Counted from the stretch's first letter, positions 22,906 to 35,965 are shown. The stretch is 64,000 bases of DNA from Castor canadensis (GCF_047511655.1 NC_133387.1:20764353-20828352); one strand, 5' to 3'. Translations and numbers: made by a program. The notes: generated from the letters alone by a model not told the origin.

Positions 22906-24344
22906 CTGAAGTCCAATCAAGTACTACTAAAATTTTTTAGAGTGGGAAAGCTGATCTATCATTAGCTTAACAAATAGAATTAAACGCTGAAACACTAGAA
23001 ACCCAAGCTGGAGCACACCTTGATATTTAACAAACTCACTTCTATTCCTCTCACCTACACTTCACTCCTTCTTCCTAAAAAAAAAGGCTCAACTCCCTTT
23101 AGGAACCCCACCTTCCAATGACCCCACCCAGCTACAACCCCTTGATTGATGTCAGCTAATCCAAGTGTCCCATTTCTGGCTACTGATTGGTTTACCATAG
23201 TCACATGGCACTTTTCTGGCCACCAATAAGTCTATGCTGGTGGGGCTTCTGGGAACAATTTTCCTGATCTTTTTTAAAGGCAGATTCACAGGAAGAGATA
23301 GATGGTCTCTTCTTGGATGGATTGATGACACTTGCGCATAGGGTTCTTCAGACCGTTCCAGCCTCTTTGGGGTCCCAAGACAGGCTGGCAGGAGAGAATG
23401 GTGTGGTGACAGGCACAATGTATCCAGGCATGTGTCTTTGGATATGTTGATGAGTTTTCTTATTTGCAATCCTGGGTCTACCCATTGCTGGACTTTCTGT
23501 TATACATATGAACCATCTTCTGTTCTGCCAAAGTTACTGGCTGTTAGTTAAAGCCTTGTCATCTATTTACTGTGGCTCTGCTCTTTGTTTTCTTTTCTCT
23601 AAAGCAGGGCATGATACCCGCTCTCCAGCTGCCTGGGCTTTATGAGTTCAAAGGGTTTTGAGCTTTGCTGAGGAAACTCAGGAGAAATTACTGAACAATT
23701 TCAGGATTGCAAGGCTTCCCTCCTGCAGGGGATTTTCACAAGCAGATTACAGCAGAATCCCCTTGTTCTCTCTGGTTCAGTAGTATGGATTCTAAACTCC
23801 TGAAAATCACCAGCCTTCTTAGCTGCATAAAGGGATTGGGGGTCTGTGGGAGGGAGGCTGGGGTTCTGAAAACGGCCCCCTGGACCCAGGCCAAGGACCA
23901 GCTTTAGTCTTTCATTATTTCCCTTGGTGGTAACTGTCTTCGGATGTTTCTAATAGTTAAATGGTTACTTAAGCTATTTTTCCTTTTTTTGGTAGAATCC
24001 TGAGCATTGTAATAATTTAGAGAGCTTTCTTTGTGAAATGCAGAGCAGTTTCACAGGAAGCCATAGGAAACTTCTCTCCCCCTGTTCCTTTCTAAGATCA
24101 TACAGGTACCTGTCAACAAAGGGCAGTCATCCTGTGCTCACGCTCTTTACTGTGATAATGGGATAATGCCAGGTCTCAGATTTCTCCTGGATTCTTCCAG
24201 GGTCTGTGGACTGCACCCTGCCTGTACTCTTCTCCCAATTTGGCTCCACTTAGTATCCCCTTCCCTCCTCAAGTTCCAGTGTGTTTCTCAGTGGTCTCTG
24301 TGTTCTTTGTACTCTTAACCCCTTAAATTTACAGGGCACCCAGA
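22906..24344. other. intergenic sequence
   Basis: No gene, exon or confident repeat recognised. Confidence 0.4.
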
Positions 24345-24470
24345 CATTTGTCATTCAATTCACTAAATGCTATAGAGTGCCTACTATATGCAAGGCATAG
24401 TGGTAAGGATAGTGCAAGATACAAAGCAGAGAAAAAGTCATGTGTCACCCTTAGGTAGCTTGTACGTCAG
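24345..24470 (+). repeat. MIR/L2-like ancient repeat
   Basis: Contains 'gagtgcctactatatgcaag', 'gcatagtggtaagg' and 'agatacaaagcagag', the pattern of an old MIR- or L2-class element. The exact class is uncertain. Confidence 0.45.
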
Positions 24471-25288
24471 TACAAGTAAAGTAAGCATAAAGTACAATCC
24501 AAGGCTCCATTTTTGACCAGGTGAGGCAGAAAGGGCAGGAGAAACAGGGAAGAATGGGGCAGAAGAGGGTGAGCAGCTCCTGTCACCCCCTTGTCTAGTC
24601 TGCAGTGATCTACAGACCAGGTCTCAGGGACCTACTGTCTTTTTTTCCACCACACCCTGTTGATGGTTCCCTTAGCCTCAGTTTGCCCTTTCACTGTAGA
24701 GGAGTAAAGTTCTTTTTCTTTACCCATGACTGAGGCCTCTATAACAAAAGACAGATTAACAAGAGAAAAATGTACAGACTTATTTAACAAGTTTTATGTG
24801 ATATAGGAGCCTTATATGGCTCTAATGGATCTAATGTAATAAACTGAAGGCTCTTACCAAGGCTTGTTGGCTCAGGTTCTTCTCTGTGTCCCTGTGTCTT
24901 CAAAGATAAGGGTGTTTGTTTCCTCCAAGTATAGGGAGGGCACCTGTCCAATGAGGGACTTGTTACTTGCTTCAGGGAAGTTGAACAAAATTCTTCCTAG
25001 TTTCATGAACTGCTTCAGGAGATAAAGATAGGCGGTCAGTGAGTGGCCTTCCTGCTTCTGTGATTTTTTCAAATTCTTTCAGCCTAAAATATTTAATACA
25101 CCAGGGTACCATACTTTTTGGTGTGGGGTGGGGGTGAGGGAGGTGGGCATTAGTTAGAATGGGTCCAGCACTTTAAGTTTCTACATAAATGAATGAAAGC
25201 CCAAAATAAACAGTAAAACAAAATTAGAGATTTGGCTAATCAGAATCCACCAATTAACCTCTAACTAGGGCCTTTCTACTCTTTACTT
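24471..25288. other. intergenic sequence
   Basis: No gene recognised. A short G-rich run lies at 25120-25146. Confidence 0.4.
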
Positions 25289-25357
25289 CTTTTTTATCAG
25301 TACTTGAGTTTGAACTCAGGTCCTCATGCTTGCTAGGCAGGTGCTCTTTCCACCCTA
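25289..25357 (-). repeat. ID-type SINE
   Basis: 'gtttgaactcaggtcctcat' and 'gctaggcaggtgctctttcc' give the reversed tRNA-like ID monomer, with a T-rich side at 25289. Confidence 0.75.
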
Positions 25358-25560
25358 ACCAATCAAATACATTTTCCTTGTGTACTTCTGTGTCAGCCTA
25401 TATGAGCTCCCTGCCCACCTGCTGCAACAAAGTTTGACAAACTCCTTGGTTCTGAGTGCGGCCTGATTCATGAATCATTCTTTGTTCATATAAATTCTGT
25501 TATATTTATTTTGTTTTCTCTGGTCAGACGTAGAAAAATAAAGATCACCCATTTAGAAAA

Positions 25561-25859
25561 TGAGGTTTGATAGAACAATAATGTCGCCATTTTGTGAATC
25601 AGCCAAAATGGCAGCCCCGCCCTTAAACAAATTCCCTCGCTCTAAGACAGCCCCACCTCTACCAGAGACTACCACGCATGCGCCAACTTCCTTACCCTCC
25701 CCCTTCTATAAAAGCCACTGCTCGCCCAGGCTCGGGGCTGCGTCATCTTCCCCACCCCGCCCGGGTCAGCCTGGCAGTTTGGGCCTGCCATTAAACTTTG
25801 CTCTATGGACGTGAGACTTTTCTCGTGAGCTTTCTTTGTGAGCGGCGTTTTTCCTAACA
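25561..25859 (+). repeat. probable solo LTR with TATA box and poly(A) signal
   Basis: A compact GC-rich unit. It has two inverted YY1-type cores (GCCATTTT at 25586-25593 and AAAATGGC at 25605-25612), a TATAAAA box at 25707-25713, a GC-rich R-like region and an ATTAAA poly(A) signal at 25790-25795, ending near ACA at 25857-25859. This order matches U3-R-U5 of an LTR. No matching internal retroviral sequence follows. Exact ends are uncertain. The preceding 25385-25537 stretch, ending 'tatatttattttgttttctc', may be the end of another LTR. Confidence 0.6.
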
Positions 25860-26849
25860 AGGTTGAATTCAGTAACTAAAGAACTGCTGTGTACAGATAG
25901 TTTAACAAGGACTGACGTCCCCCTGCTCATTCTGTGCTGCCAATAGGTGGCCACCAGTCACATGGGACCATCAAACTCCTGAAACATGGCTAGTACAATT
26001 GAGATAAGCTTTAGGTATAAAAAAATACACTCTGGATTTTAAAGACTTCATACCCACAAAAAAATAAATTAAATAATGTGATAATTTAAAACTATGATTG
26101 TGTCTTGAAATGGTGCTACTTAGGACAAATTAAGTTAAGTAAGAGCATAGGTAAAATTAATTTCACCTGTTTATTTTTACCTTCATAATGGGGCTATTAG
26201 AAAATTTGAAGTTGGACGTGGCTTACATTCTAGTTTCATTGGATAGAACTGAGGTAGTGAGTGGTTTGGGTGAAAAGCCATTGTGTGTGATCTTACTATT
26301 GTTCAACTTAACAAGCTTTTGTGACAAGAGATAACTGGAGATATTACTCACATGTACCTGACTTAATAAGTACTTAAGCATAGAAGGAGTTATGGTGGGG
26401 TATGAATTAGCCATATTCCTGACCCTTTACTTTTGTTTAACTTAACCAAGGCTTTTCTTACTCAGCTTTAAAGAAATGACTTTCTGGTGCTAAAAGCATT
26501 CAAGGTCTGCTCAAGGCTGCTGCTTTTGTCCCTTTCTTCCTGATGCATCAATTAAGAATGCTTTGATGATCTCTGCTTCCTCTATTTCAGAGTGCTCTAT
26601 GCTCACCCACTAATTAACTCTCCAAAGAAAACCAGGAGCTGCCATCATCTCAAAGTTTCCACTTCCACTTTCTGCTGGAGAGTTACCAGAGGATCACACA
26701 TTTGAAGTCCTGCTTTTATTTTTATTTTTTGGGTTGAGAGACAAACAAGATCACTCTTTGCATGACCTCATTCTTCCATAGAGAAAGGACTTCTTTTACT
26801 AAAAGCAAGGTTCATGTAGTTTTTGCCAGTGACCAGACTTTGCCAGTAC

Positions 26850-26851
<2 letters not shown>
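25860..26851. other. intergenic sequence
   Basis: AT-rich, with no recognised gene or repeat family. Confidence 0.4.

Positions 26852-26894
<43 letters not shown>
26852..26894. repeat. (CA)n microsatellite
   Basis: An uninterrupted CA run of about 21 units. Confidence 0.97.
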
Positions 26895-26896
<2 letters not shown>

Positions 26897-27700
26897 TAAG
26901 TAGAACAGCTTGTAAATGGATTAACAGAGTATGTCTCCTCTTGTTTCATTTCATTTGTTTCCTGAAGAGTAGAACTGTTATTTTTTTAGCTGGCTTCAAC
27001 TATTCACTTCTTTTGTTGAGATGAATGATGTATTTTCTTCCAAGTTCATCTACTTGAAGGAACCACAGACACTTCCAAGTCAGTGTATGCAAAAGGAAGC
27101 CCTCAGTTCTGTTCACAGGACCAACCTTCCTCACTAAAGCTATTCATGCACTACTGTCCTTCTGGTCACCAGGCTCAAAACATTGACAGTGTTACAACAG
27201 TACCTCTCTCCTTTGCACTTCAACAAACCTCTGCCAGGTCAACATATAATTCTGCCACTTGTTCTCTTCCCTTCTTCACTGTTTTCCTGATCCAGACCTT
27301 CTTTGCTTCTTTTTCAGATGAATGCCATAGCTTCTTAGATCGGAGGCTTCTTGTCTCTCATTTCTCCAAGGAGGAGCATCCAAGTTCATCCTCCTGTGCA
27401 GGCACTGATCAAGCTGCATCCTAGCATTCAGCCTGGGTCCCTGTGACCTACATCCTCAGCCAGCCACCTTAAAGCATTTAGGCCAAGGTGTATATAAACA
27501 GATAAAAACAGGAAACAAGCAAACTCCCCTAGATAAAAAGTCAGATGAAGGTAGGCTAGTAACGGGAAGAAAAAAGCTGCCACGGGAGGATCCACCTCAG
27601 CAAAAGGTCACTCTGTGCTGAATTCCTCCTTGTTTCTGCACAGTGCCTTCCTCAGACATCCCCTCTAGTGTTTAGGATTGCAGTTGTAAATTCCTTTTCA
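26895..27700. other. intergenic sequence
   Basis: A 113-codon frame at 27083-27424 shows no domain or splice support. No gene called. Confidence 0.4.
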
Positions 27701-28124
27701 ATTGTAAATTCCTTTGTAGTAGTAAGTTCCCCAAAAGATAAGGGAGTCTCTTGGCCAGTTCAGACCAGAAAATGGCGCATGTCTGGTCTTGGAAAATGGG
27801 TTCTCAATGTGACCTCTCAGGAAAAGCCCTCTACTTGAGACCTTATGAATATTGGTCGCATCTCATACAATTAAAAACCTGGGAATCAACATAAGCACAT
27901 GCACAGAATGTCCTCATGTTATTAGCAAGATCTTATCAGCTGAACCTGCCGATCACCCTAGCCCCTCTTGCAAGGAGTGCCAAGGACCCAGATTTTCCCG
28001 CCATTTTCCCTTACAGCCTATAAATTGCCCCTTGAACAAAAGGTTGGGGCTTCTGTGCCATCTGGCCAGAGCCCACCATTCATTCTCTCTTGCAGTATTT
28101 CCTCCTGTCTATACTTTCCTCTCC
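27701..28124 (+). repeat. possible LTR fragment with TATA box
   Basis: 'gattttcccgccattttccc' is followed by TATAAA at 28020-28025 and a downstream 'gccatctggccagagcccac', as in the U3/R part of an ERV LTR. It is cut off by the SINE at 28125, before any poly(A) signal. Confidence 0.4.
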
Positions 28125-28369
28125 CTTTCTTTCTTTCTTTCTTTTTTTTTTTAATTGCGTGGGGGGGGGAGACTAGAGTTTGAACGCAGGGCTTCACCCT
28201 TGAAAAGATGGCACTCTACTGCTTGAGTCACCCTTCTAGTCTGTTTTATTCTGGTTATTAAGGAGATAGTGTCTTGCAAACTATTTGCCCAAGTTGACCT
28301 CGAACCTCAATCCTACTGATCTCCTCCAAAGTAACTAGGATTACAGATGTGAGCCATCAGTACCTGGCT
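28125..28369 (-). repeat. B1+ID-type dimeric SINE
   Basis: T-rich side at 28125-28153, an ID half ('gtttgaacgcagggcttcac') and a B1 half ('aactaggattacagatgtga') ending 'agtacctggct' at 28369. The large L1 starts about 12 bp further on. Confidence 0.88.
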
Positions 28370-28380
28370 CCTTTCACTTT

Positions 28381-31300
28381 CTTTTTATTTTATTTTATTT
28401 TATTCATATGTGCATACAATGTTTGTGCCATTTCTCCCCCCTTCCCTCACCCCCTCCCTATCCCCCCCCACCCCCTACAACTCCCCCCATCCCCTCGCTA
28501 CAAGGCAGAAACTATTTTGCCCTTATCTCTAATTTTGTTGAAGAGAGAGTATGAGCAATAATAGGAGGAACCAAGGGGTTTTGCTAGTTGAGATAAGAAT
28601 AGCTATGCAGGGAGTTGACTCACATTGATTTCCTATGCATGTGTGTTACCTTCTAGGTTAATTCTTCTTGATCTAACCTTTTCTCTAGTTCCTGGTCCCC
28701 TTTTCCTATTGGCCTCAGTTGCTTTTAAGGTATCTGCTTTAGTTTCTCTGCGTTAAGGGCAACAAATGGTAGCTAGTTTTTTAGGTGTCTTACCTATCCT
28801 CACATCTTCCTTGTGTGCTCTCGCTTTTATCATGTGCTCAAAGTCCAGTCCCTTTGTTGTGTTTGCCCTTGATCTAATGTCCACATATGAGGGAGAACAT
28901 ACGATTTTTGGTCTTTTAGGCCAGGCTAACCTCACTCAGAATGATGTTCTCCAATTCCATCCATTTACCAGCAAATGATAACATTTCGTTCTTCTTCATG
29001 GCTGCATAAAATTCCATTGTGTATAGATACCACATTTTCTTAACCCATTCGTCAGTGGTGGGGCATCTTGGCTGTTTCCATAACTTGGCTATTGTGAATA
29101 GTGCCACAATAAACATGGGTGTGCAGGTGCCTCTGGAGTAACCTGTGTCACAGTCTTTTGGGTATATCCCCAAGAGTGGTATTGCTGGATCAAATGGTAG
29201 ATCAATGTCTAGCTTTTTAAGTAGCCTCCAAAATTTTTTCCAGAGTGGTTGTACTAGTCTACATCCCCAACAGTGTAAGAGGGTTCCTTTTTCCCACGCA
29301 TCCTCCCCAACACCTGTTGTTGGTGGTGTTGCTAATGATGGCTATTCTAACAGGGGTGAGGTGGAATCTTAATGTGGTTTTAATTTGCATTTCCTTTATT
29401 GCTAGAGATGCTGAGCATTTTTTCATGTGTTTTTTGGCCATTTGAATTTCTTCTTTTGAGAAAGTTCTGTTTAGTTCACTTGCCCATTTCTTTATTGGTT
29501 CATTAGTTTTGGGAGAATTTAGTTTTTGAAGTTCCCTATATATTCTGGTTATCAGTCCTTTGTCTGATGTGTAGCTGGCAAATATTTTCTCCCACTCTGT
29601 GGGTGTTCTCTTCAGTTTAGAGACCATTTCTTTTGTTGAGCAGAAGCTTTGTAGTTTTATGAGGTCCCATTTATCTATGCTATCTCTTAGTTGCTGTGCT
29701 GCTGGGGTTTCATTGAGAAAGTTCTTACCTATACCTATTAATTACAGAGTATTTCCTACTCTTTCCTGTATCAACTTTAGAGTTTGGGGTCTGATATTAA
29801 GATCCTTGATCCATTTTGAGTTAATATTGGTATAGGGTGATATACATGGATCTAGTTTCAGTTTTTTGCAGACTGCTAACCAGTTTTCCCAGCAGTTTTT
29901 GTTGAAGAGGCTGCTATTTCTCCATCGTATATTTTTAGCTCCTTTGTCAAAGACAAGTTGGTTATAGTTGTGTGGCTTCATATCTGGGCCCTCTATTCTG
30001 TTCCACTGGTCTTCATGTCTGTTTTTGTGCCAGTACCATGCTGTTTTTATTGTTATTGCTTTGTAATATAGTTTGAGGTCAGGTATTGTGATACCTCCTG
30101 CATTGTTCTTTTGACTGAGTATTGCCTTGGCTATTCGTGGCCTCTTGTGTTTCCATATAAATTTCACGGTAGATTTTTCAATCTCTTTAATGAATGTCAT
30201 TGGAATTTTGATGGGAATTGCATTAAACATGTAGATTACTTTTGGGAGTATCGACATTTTTACTATGTTGATTCTACCAATCCATGAGCATGGGAGATCT
30301 CTCCACTTTCTATAGTCTTCTTCAATCTCTTTCTTCAGAAGTTTATAGTTTTCCTTGTAGAGGTCTTTCACATCTTTTGTTAGGTTTACACCTAGGTATT
30401 TGATTTTTTTTGAGGCTATTGTAAATGGAATTGTTTTCATACATTCTTTTTCAGTTTGCTCATTGTTAGTGTATAGAAATGGTAATGATTTTTCTATGTT
30501 GATTTTATATCCTGCTACCTTGCTATAGCTATTGATGATGTCTAGAAGCTTCTGAGTAGAGTTTTTTGGGTCTTTAAGGTATAAGATCATGTCGTCTGCA
30601 AATAGGGATATTTTGACAGTTTCTTTACCTATTTGTATTCCTTTTATTCCTTCTTCTTGCCTAATTGCTCTGGCTAGGAATTCCAGTACTATGTTGAATA
30701 GGAGTGGAGATAGTGGGCATCCTTGTCTGGTTCCTGATTTTAGAGGGAATGGTTTTAATTTTTCTCCATTAAGTATAATGCTGGCTGTAGGTTTGTCATA
30801 GATAGCTTTTATAATGTTGAGGTACTTTCCTTCTTTTCCTAGTTTTCTTAGAGCTTTTATCATGAAATGGTGTTGGATCTTATCAAAGGCTTTTTCTGCA
30901 TCTATTAAGATGATCAAGTGGTTTTTGTCTTTGCTTCTGTTAATGTGGTTTATTACATTTATTGATTTTCGTATGATGAACCACCCCTGCATTCCTGCGA
31001 TGAAGCCTACTTGGTCGTGGTGAATAATCTTTTTGATGTTTTGTTGAATTTGGTTTGCCAGTATTTTATTGAGGATTTTTGCATCAGTGTTCATTAAGGA
31101 GATTGGACTATAGTTCTCCTTTTTGGAGGTGTCTTTGCCTGGTTTTGGGATAAGTGTAATACTGGCTTCATAACATGTTAGGCAGTTTTCCTTCCCTTTC
31201 TATTTCATGGAACAGTTTAAGGAGGGTTGGTATCAGTTCTTCTTTAAAAGTCTGATAGAATTCAGCAGAGAATCCATCAGGTCCTGGACTTTTCTTTTTG

Positions 31301-32460
31301 GGGAGACTCTTGATTGCTGCTTCAACTTCATTTTGTGTTATAGGTCTATTCAGGTGATTAATATCCTCTTGGTTCAGTTTTGGATGATCACATGTATCTA
31401 GAAATCTGTCCATTTCTTTGAGATTTTCAAATTTATTTGAATATAGGTTCTCAAAGTAGTCTCTGATGATTTCCTGGACTTCCATGGTGTTTGTTGTTAT
31501 CTCCCCTTTTGCATTCCTGATTCTACTAATTTGGGTTTTTCTCTTCTCATTTTAGTCAGGTTTGCCAGGGGTCTGTCAATCTTGTGTATGTTTTCAAAAA
31601 ACTTTTTGTTTCATAATTCTTTGTATGGTGTTTTTGGTTTCTATTTCATTGATTTCAGGTCTTATTTTTATTATTTCTCTCCCTATTTGTTTTGAGATTT
31701 GCTTGTTCTTGTTTTTCTAGGAGTTTGAGATGTATCATTAGGTCATTGATTTGGGATCTTTCAGTCTTTTTAATATATGCACTCATGGCTATAAACTTTC
31801 CTCTCAGGACTGCCTTTGCTGTGTCCCATAGGTTCCGGTAGGTTGTGTTTTCATTTTCATTGACTTCCACGAACTTTTTAATTTCCTCTTTTATTTCATC
31901 AATGATCCATTGTTCATTAAGCAATGAGTTATTCAGTTTCCAGCTGTTTGCATGTTCTTTGTCTTTACTTTTGTTGTTGAGTTCTAATTTTATTGCATTG
32001 TGATCAGATAGTATGCACAGTATAATTTCTATTTTCTTGTATTTGCTGAGGCTTGCTTTGTGCCCTAGGATATGATCTACTTTGGAGAAGGTTCCATGGG
32101 CTGCTGAGAAGAATGTGTATTGTGTAGAAGTTGGATGAAATGTTCTGTAGACATCTACTAGGTCCATTTGATCTATTGTGTATTTTAGATCTAGGATTTC
32201 TTTATTGATTTTTTTGTTTGGATGACCTATCTATTGATGATATGGGGTGTTAAAGTCTCCCACAACCACTGTGTTGTAGTTAATATATGCTTTTAGGTCC
32301 CCTCAGGGTTTGTTTGATAAAATTGGGTGCATTGACATTGGGTGCGTATAGGTTGATAATTGTTATTTCCTTTTGGTCTGTTTCCCCTTTTATTCCTTTC
32401 TCTTTCAATAATACTTTACTACTGCTTTGCAATCTGTATCTCTATTCAATTCTTTGTTCA
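28381..32460 (-). mobile_element. 4.1-kb 5'-truncated LINE-1 with long ORF2 stretches
   Basis: Minus-oriented. A TAAAA-repeat tail is seen as TTTTA repeats at 28385-28404, followed by the C-rich complement of the G-rich 3' UTR tract (28434-28496). ORF2 then runs from its stop near 28863 up to about 32460. The 450-codon open block at 29742-31094 holds the reverse transcriptase core with Phe-Ala-Asp-Asp. Other open blocks are 31168-31485 (with Ser-Pro-Gly-Pro-Asp-Gly) and 31655-32167 (end of the endonuclease with Ser-Asp-His). Frames break between these blocks, so the copy is dead. ORF1 and the 5' UTR are absent; truncation falls inside the endonuclease domain. No clear target-site duplication was found. 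Confidence 0.95.
29742..31094 (-). pseudogene. L1 ORF2 reverse-transcriptase block (broken ORF2p)
   Basis: 450 open codons of L1 ORF2. In the L1 family this protein nicks target DNA and reverse-transcribes L1 RNA in place. Visible hallmarks are the palm motif with paired aspartates (Leu-Phe-Ala-Asp-Asp-Met-Ile-Leu), an upstream Gly-Thr-Arg-Gln-Gly-Cys-Pro-Leu-Ser segment and the Ile-Lys-Tyr-Leu-Gly-Val region. The frame is interrupted upstream (about 31095-31168) and downstream (about 29630-29742), so a full ORF2 protein of some 1,270 residues cannot be made. The survival of such a long frame suggests a fairly recent insertion. Confidence 0.93.
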
Positions 32461-34851
32461 GGCTATGCAGGGACCTGAAACTTCTCGACCAAGGTCTTCT
32501 GAAAGACCGCCTTCTAGTGACAAGATGTCTTCCTAGCATTCAAAGCCACTGTTGGTTTGCCACATTATCCCTTCCTACTACTCGTCGTCAACTCTCTTAC
32601 CAGTAGAGCTGAACTATTAAATGTTCTCAATGTGCTGGTTTGTGCTTAAGGAAGGTAGCACATGCGCGTGGGAGTCTCTGTCAGGGGTGGGGCTGCCGTT
32701 GGGGTTGAGGTTGCCTGGAGGAGGCTCCATTTCTCAAGAAGTGAGGCCTGAGGATAAAATGGCTGCCAATTCACAAAATGACGACATTATTACTCTATCA
32801 GTATCTACAAGATCCTACTTCCAAATAAGGTCATGTCCTGATGTTTTGGGAATTATGACTTCTACATACAAATTTTGGGAGGACACAGTTGAACCCATAA
32901 CACCATCCTTTCAGCCAAGCCCAAATGTCATGTAACTTCTGGAAAGATCCCTGACCCTTTCCTCATTTTCCTACCCCAAGCTTGATAAAATCTCTATTTC
33001 TCCCTGGATGCCTCGGGCCTGAGTAATTCTTATAACTTTTCCATGCTTTATGACACAAAACACTGGCTTTGCATCTGGTTCACCTATCTGAGTTGGCTCA
33101 AGGTACTTTCTGAAGGGAATGTTCACCCTGCCTGCCAGGTCTCTAATTCTCACACCTATGTCTCATCTTCCTTGGAGGATGGAGAACAGAAAGTACAGCT
33201 GCTTCAATAAAAGCTCTCCTCGGCCCTAGAACTTTCCATATGTGATGAGGATATGTTCCATCACTCATGGCAATTCTCTGCCATGATAGTTGTCCCCAGA
33301 ACCAGTACTGCAGTTTTAAAGACAGCCTAAGGATTTTTTCACCTCCAACCCCGAAAGCACAGTGATTGCTATCACTAAAAGCTGAGGCTGTTCCTGACCA
33401 TCCCGATCCACCCTCCCCTCTCCTTTTCAGGGGCCAGAACAGTTAATCTTCTATTGAAGATGCAGATCTTGATTTCTTTTCAGTTTCCTCAGCTACATTT
33501 TGTGGTTTTGATTAGGAGACAGTGCCCTGTGTGCAAGGATTGGGTCGGGTCACACCATTTAATAAAGCTATCATGACTGATGTGAGTGCTACATACAAAA
33601 GGCAACAGGAGTCGCACAGCTGTACTCTTTGTGGCATGAAATCATGCAGCTTGCACTTGAGTAGAGACCTTTTTGATGTCACAGGGTGAGGGATTAAGTC
33701 ATAATTATGTAGATCTAAATTACCTTCTAGCAAACCCACTGGCGGTTCTTCATTAACATCACAGCAGGCTTTAATTCCAGCATAAGACTGATCATCCTTC
33801 AGCTGCCTGACATCCAGCCTGCAGAATATGTTTGGAATTAAGCAGGGCCCTTGGTTGAAAAGAACATCAGGTGCTGTCTCTCCACTCTTGTCTCAGGTTT
33901 TATGTTGATTAATTTGTGTGAGCCCTCCTTTCACAATGTGTTTGGGATGTGCGTATGCCTGGCCACGCATGTCTGACTTTGCAGCTCTGTGCTCACAGCA
34001 AAGGAATCAGAGGATCCAGTAGTTACTGGGATGTTGGATAAAACCAATCATCTGAGTTTTGATCAGAAGGCAGTGCAACTCTAAGCCAGATTTTATTTTC
34101 CCAGCAGTATTTATAACTAAGATAGTCAACTGATATTACCATGAACATTTTCTAGGCCTCAAATGACCTTTAAAATTTCAAACCAGAGCTATAACATCTT
34201 AGTGCCTCTCCCTAGGAAGGCTGAGGTCGCCAGAAGAAGGGGCTTATGGAAGAAAAGGATCATCTGGTATCTTGGGTGTTTCTATTTCATGTAACGTTGT
34301 GGAGGTAGATAGATCCCTGGTCAAAGTGCAAGAACCACTGTTTTGGGTCACCCAGATGCTTGTCTCAGCAAGGATAGCCTGTCAGGTAAAATCAACCCCC
34401 TCCATCTTCCATTAGGATGAACCAAGGCTGCCTCCCCTGCAATGCAGAATAAAATAATCTTACATTAGGGATTGGCAAGGCAGCCCTTGTGAACAACAGT
34501 GAGTTTTGCACTTGATCATTAAGGAAGGAGCTAGACTCTCACACTTACCTTCTGAGATCCCCTGCCCAAGGACTCTTTTCTATTCATAAGGAGGAACCTT
34601 CAGTTTACCTTGAGGTGAGTAATGTAACAAAGCACAGATGAGATGGCAAAGATTGGGACAGCCAGTCTGAGCCAGTAGATGTCTAACCATAATTAGCTAG
34701 GGGACTTAAGAATGCACGATTTTCTCACCAGACACATTGACTCAACATCTCTAGATGTTAGGAGTTGGATTTTCTTCTTTGAGTTATCATGAGGCTTGCT
34801 ATTAATTGCTGCTACTCTCCTAATTCCTCAATGTTGTCTCTGCACTCTGTT
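32461..34851. other. intergenic sequence with an old dispersed-repeat fragment
   Basis: 32790-32905 ('cctacttccaaataagg', 'gggaggacacagttgaac') resembles the end of an old mammalian interspersed repeat of uncertain family. The rest, 32906-34851, shows no gene or repeat that I can name. Confidence 0.4.
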
Positions 34852-34974
34852 TTAAAATTTTTATTATTTTTAAGACCAGGCCTCACTATGCTGTCCAGGC
34901 TAGTCTTGAATTTTTGTGCTTAAATGATCCTCCCACCTCAGGGACATAAGCACATGTACCTGCACCCTGGTTTA
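34852..34974 (-). repeat. B1-type SINE monomer (diverged)
   Basis: Reversed B1-like order: 'ccaggcctcactatgctgtc', 'caggctagtcttgaat' and 'aaatgatcctcccacctcag'. Confidence 0.75.
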
Positions 34975-34978
34975 AAAT

Positions 34979-35195
34979 AATTTTTTTTGGTGGGACTGGA
35001 ATTTGAACTCAGGGCTTTGCACTTGCAAAACAGGAGCTCTACTACTTGAGTCACACCTACAGTCTATTTTGCTCTGGTTATTTTGGAGATGGGTTCTTAT
35101 GCACTATTTGTCTGGGCTGGCCTTGAACCACAAACCTCCCTATCTCAGCCTCCCAAGTAGCTAGGATTACAGAAGTAAGCCATTGGCATCCAGCT
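34979..35195 (-). repeat. B1+ID-type dimeric SINE
   Basis: A clean copy: T run at 34979-34988, ID half 'gaactcagggctttgcactt', linker 'tttgctctggttattttgg', and B1 half 'cccaagtagctaggattac', ending at 35195. It abuts the preceding B1 monomer. Confidence 0.92.
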
Positions 35196-35559
35196 AAAAA
35201 TATTTTTAGTCTTAACTTTTTAATGTATGTATTTCATAATTCCAAACACTTTAATTTTTTTCTGGAAAACAGATGGCTTTCCAGAAAAAAACTTGAAACA
35301 GAGGTCATCATGTCTGTTGAAAAAAATCTCCTTGACACCAGAGAAGAAAATCACATTCATTATCCATGATCGGTGGCCATCTATATCTAGTGAAAATCTT
35401 CAAGTGACAAGCATCAAAACTGCTTTAAAATGGGACCTATTCCATTGTGAGCTGTTCTGCCTACATGCAGTTCTTCCTTGTGTTAAAATTAGCTGTGTGG
35501 TAATATTTTCCTATTTAATTATTTCCTTTGATTGTTTTAGAGGATTTTTCCACTTAGCA

Positions 35560-35965
35560 TGCATTAGTTACTATTGCTACATAGCAAATTATTCCAAAAC
35601 ATAGCTGCTTAACAAAAACACAGTTTCTGTGAGATACATAGCTTGTGAAGTTTAGGCATCAAGAGCAAAGGACCTGTGTGGATCTCGTTCAAGGTCTCTC
35701 ATGAGGTTAAGATTAAGGTAGTGATTGGTGGGGCTTGGTTGAATCTGGAGCACTTCCCATGGTGTGGGAAGGAGGCTTCAGTTCCTTATTGGCTCTTGGC
35801 AGGATGCCTTGGCTTCCTGTGCGTCCTCATGACATGGCAACTGGATTTCCCCAGAGTTGTGATCTAAGAGAGAGCAAGGAGGAAACTCAATGCATGTTAT
35901 GACCTAATCTGGCCATATATTTTCACTTCTGCCATATTCTACTAAGGAGAACAGAGTCACTAACT
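35560..35965 (+). repeat. ancient dispersed repeat, family not resolved
   Basis: It begins with the common block 'gttactattgctacatagc' and continues with 'tcttggcaggatgccttgg' and 'acttctgccatattctac'. This is the style of an old LTR or DNA element; I cannot name it safely. Confidence 0.45.
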
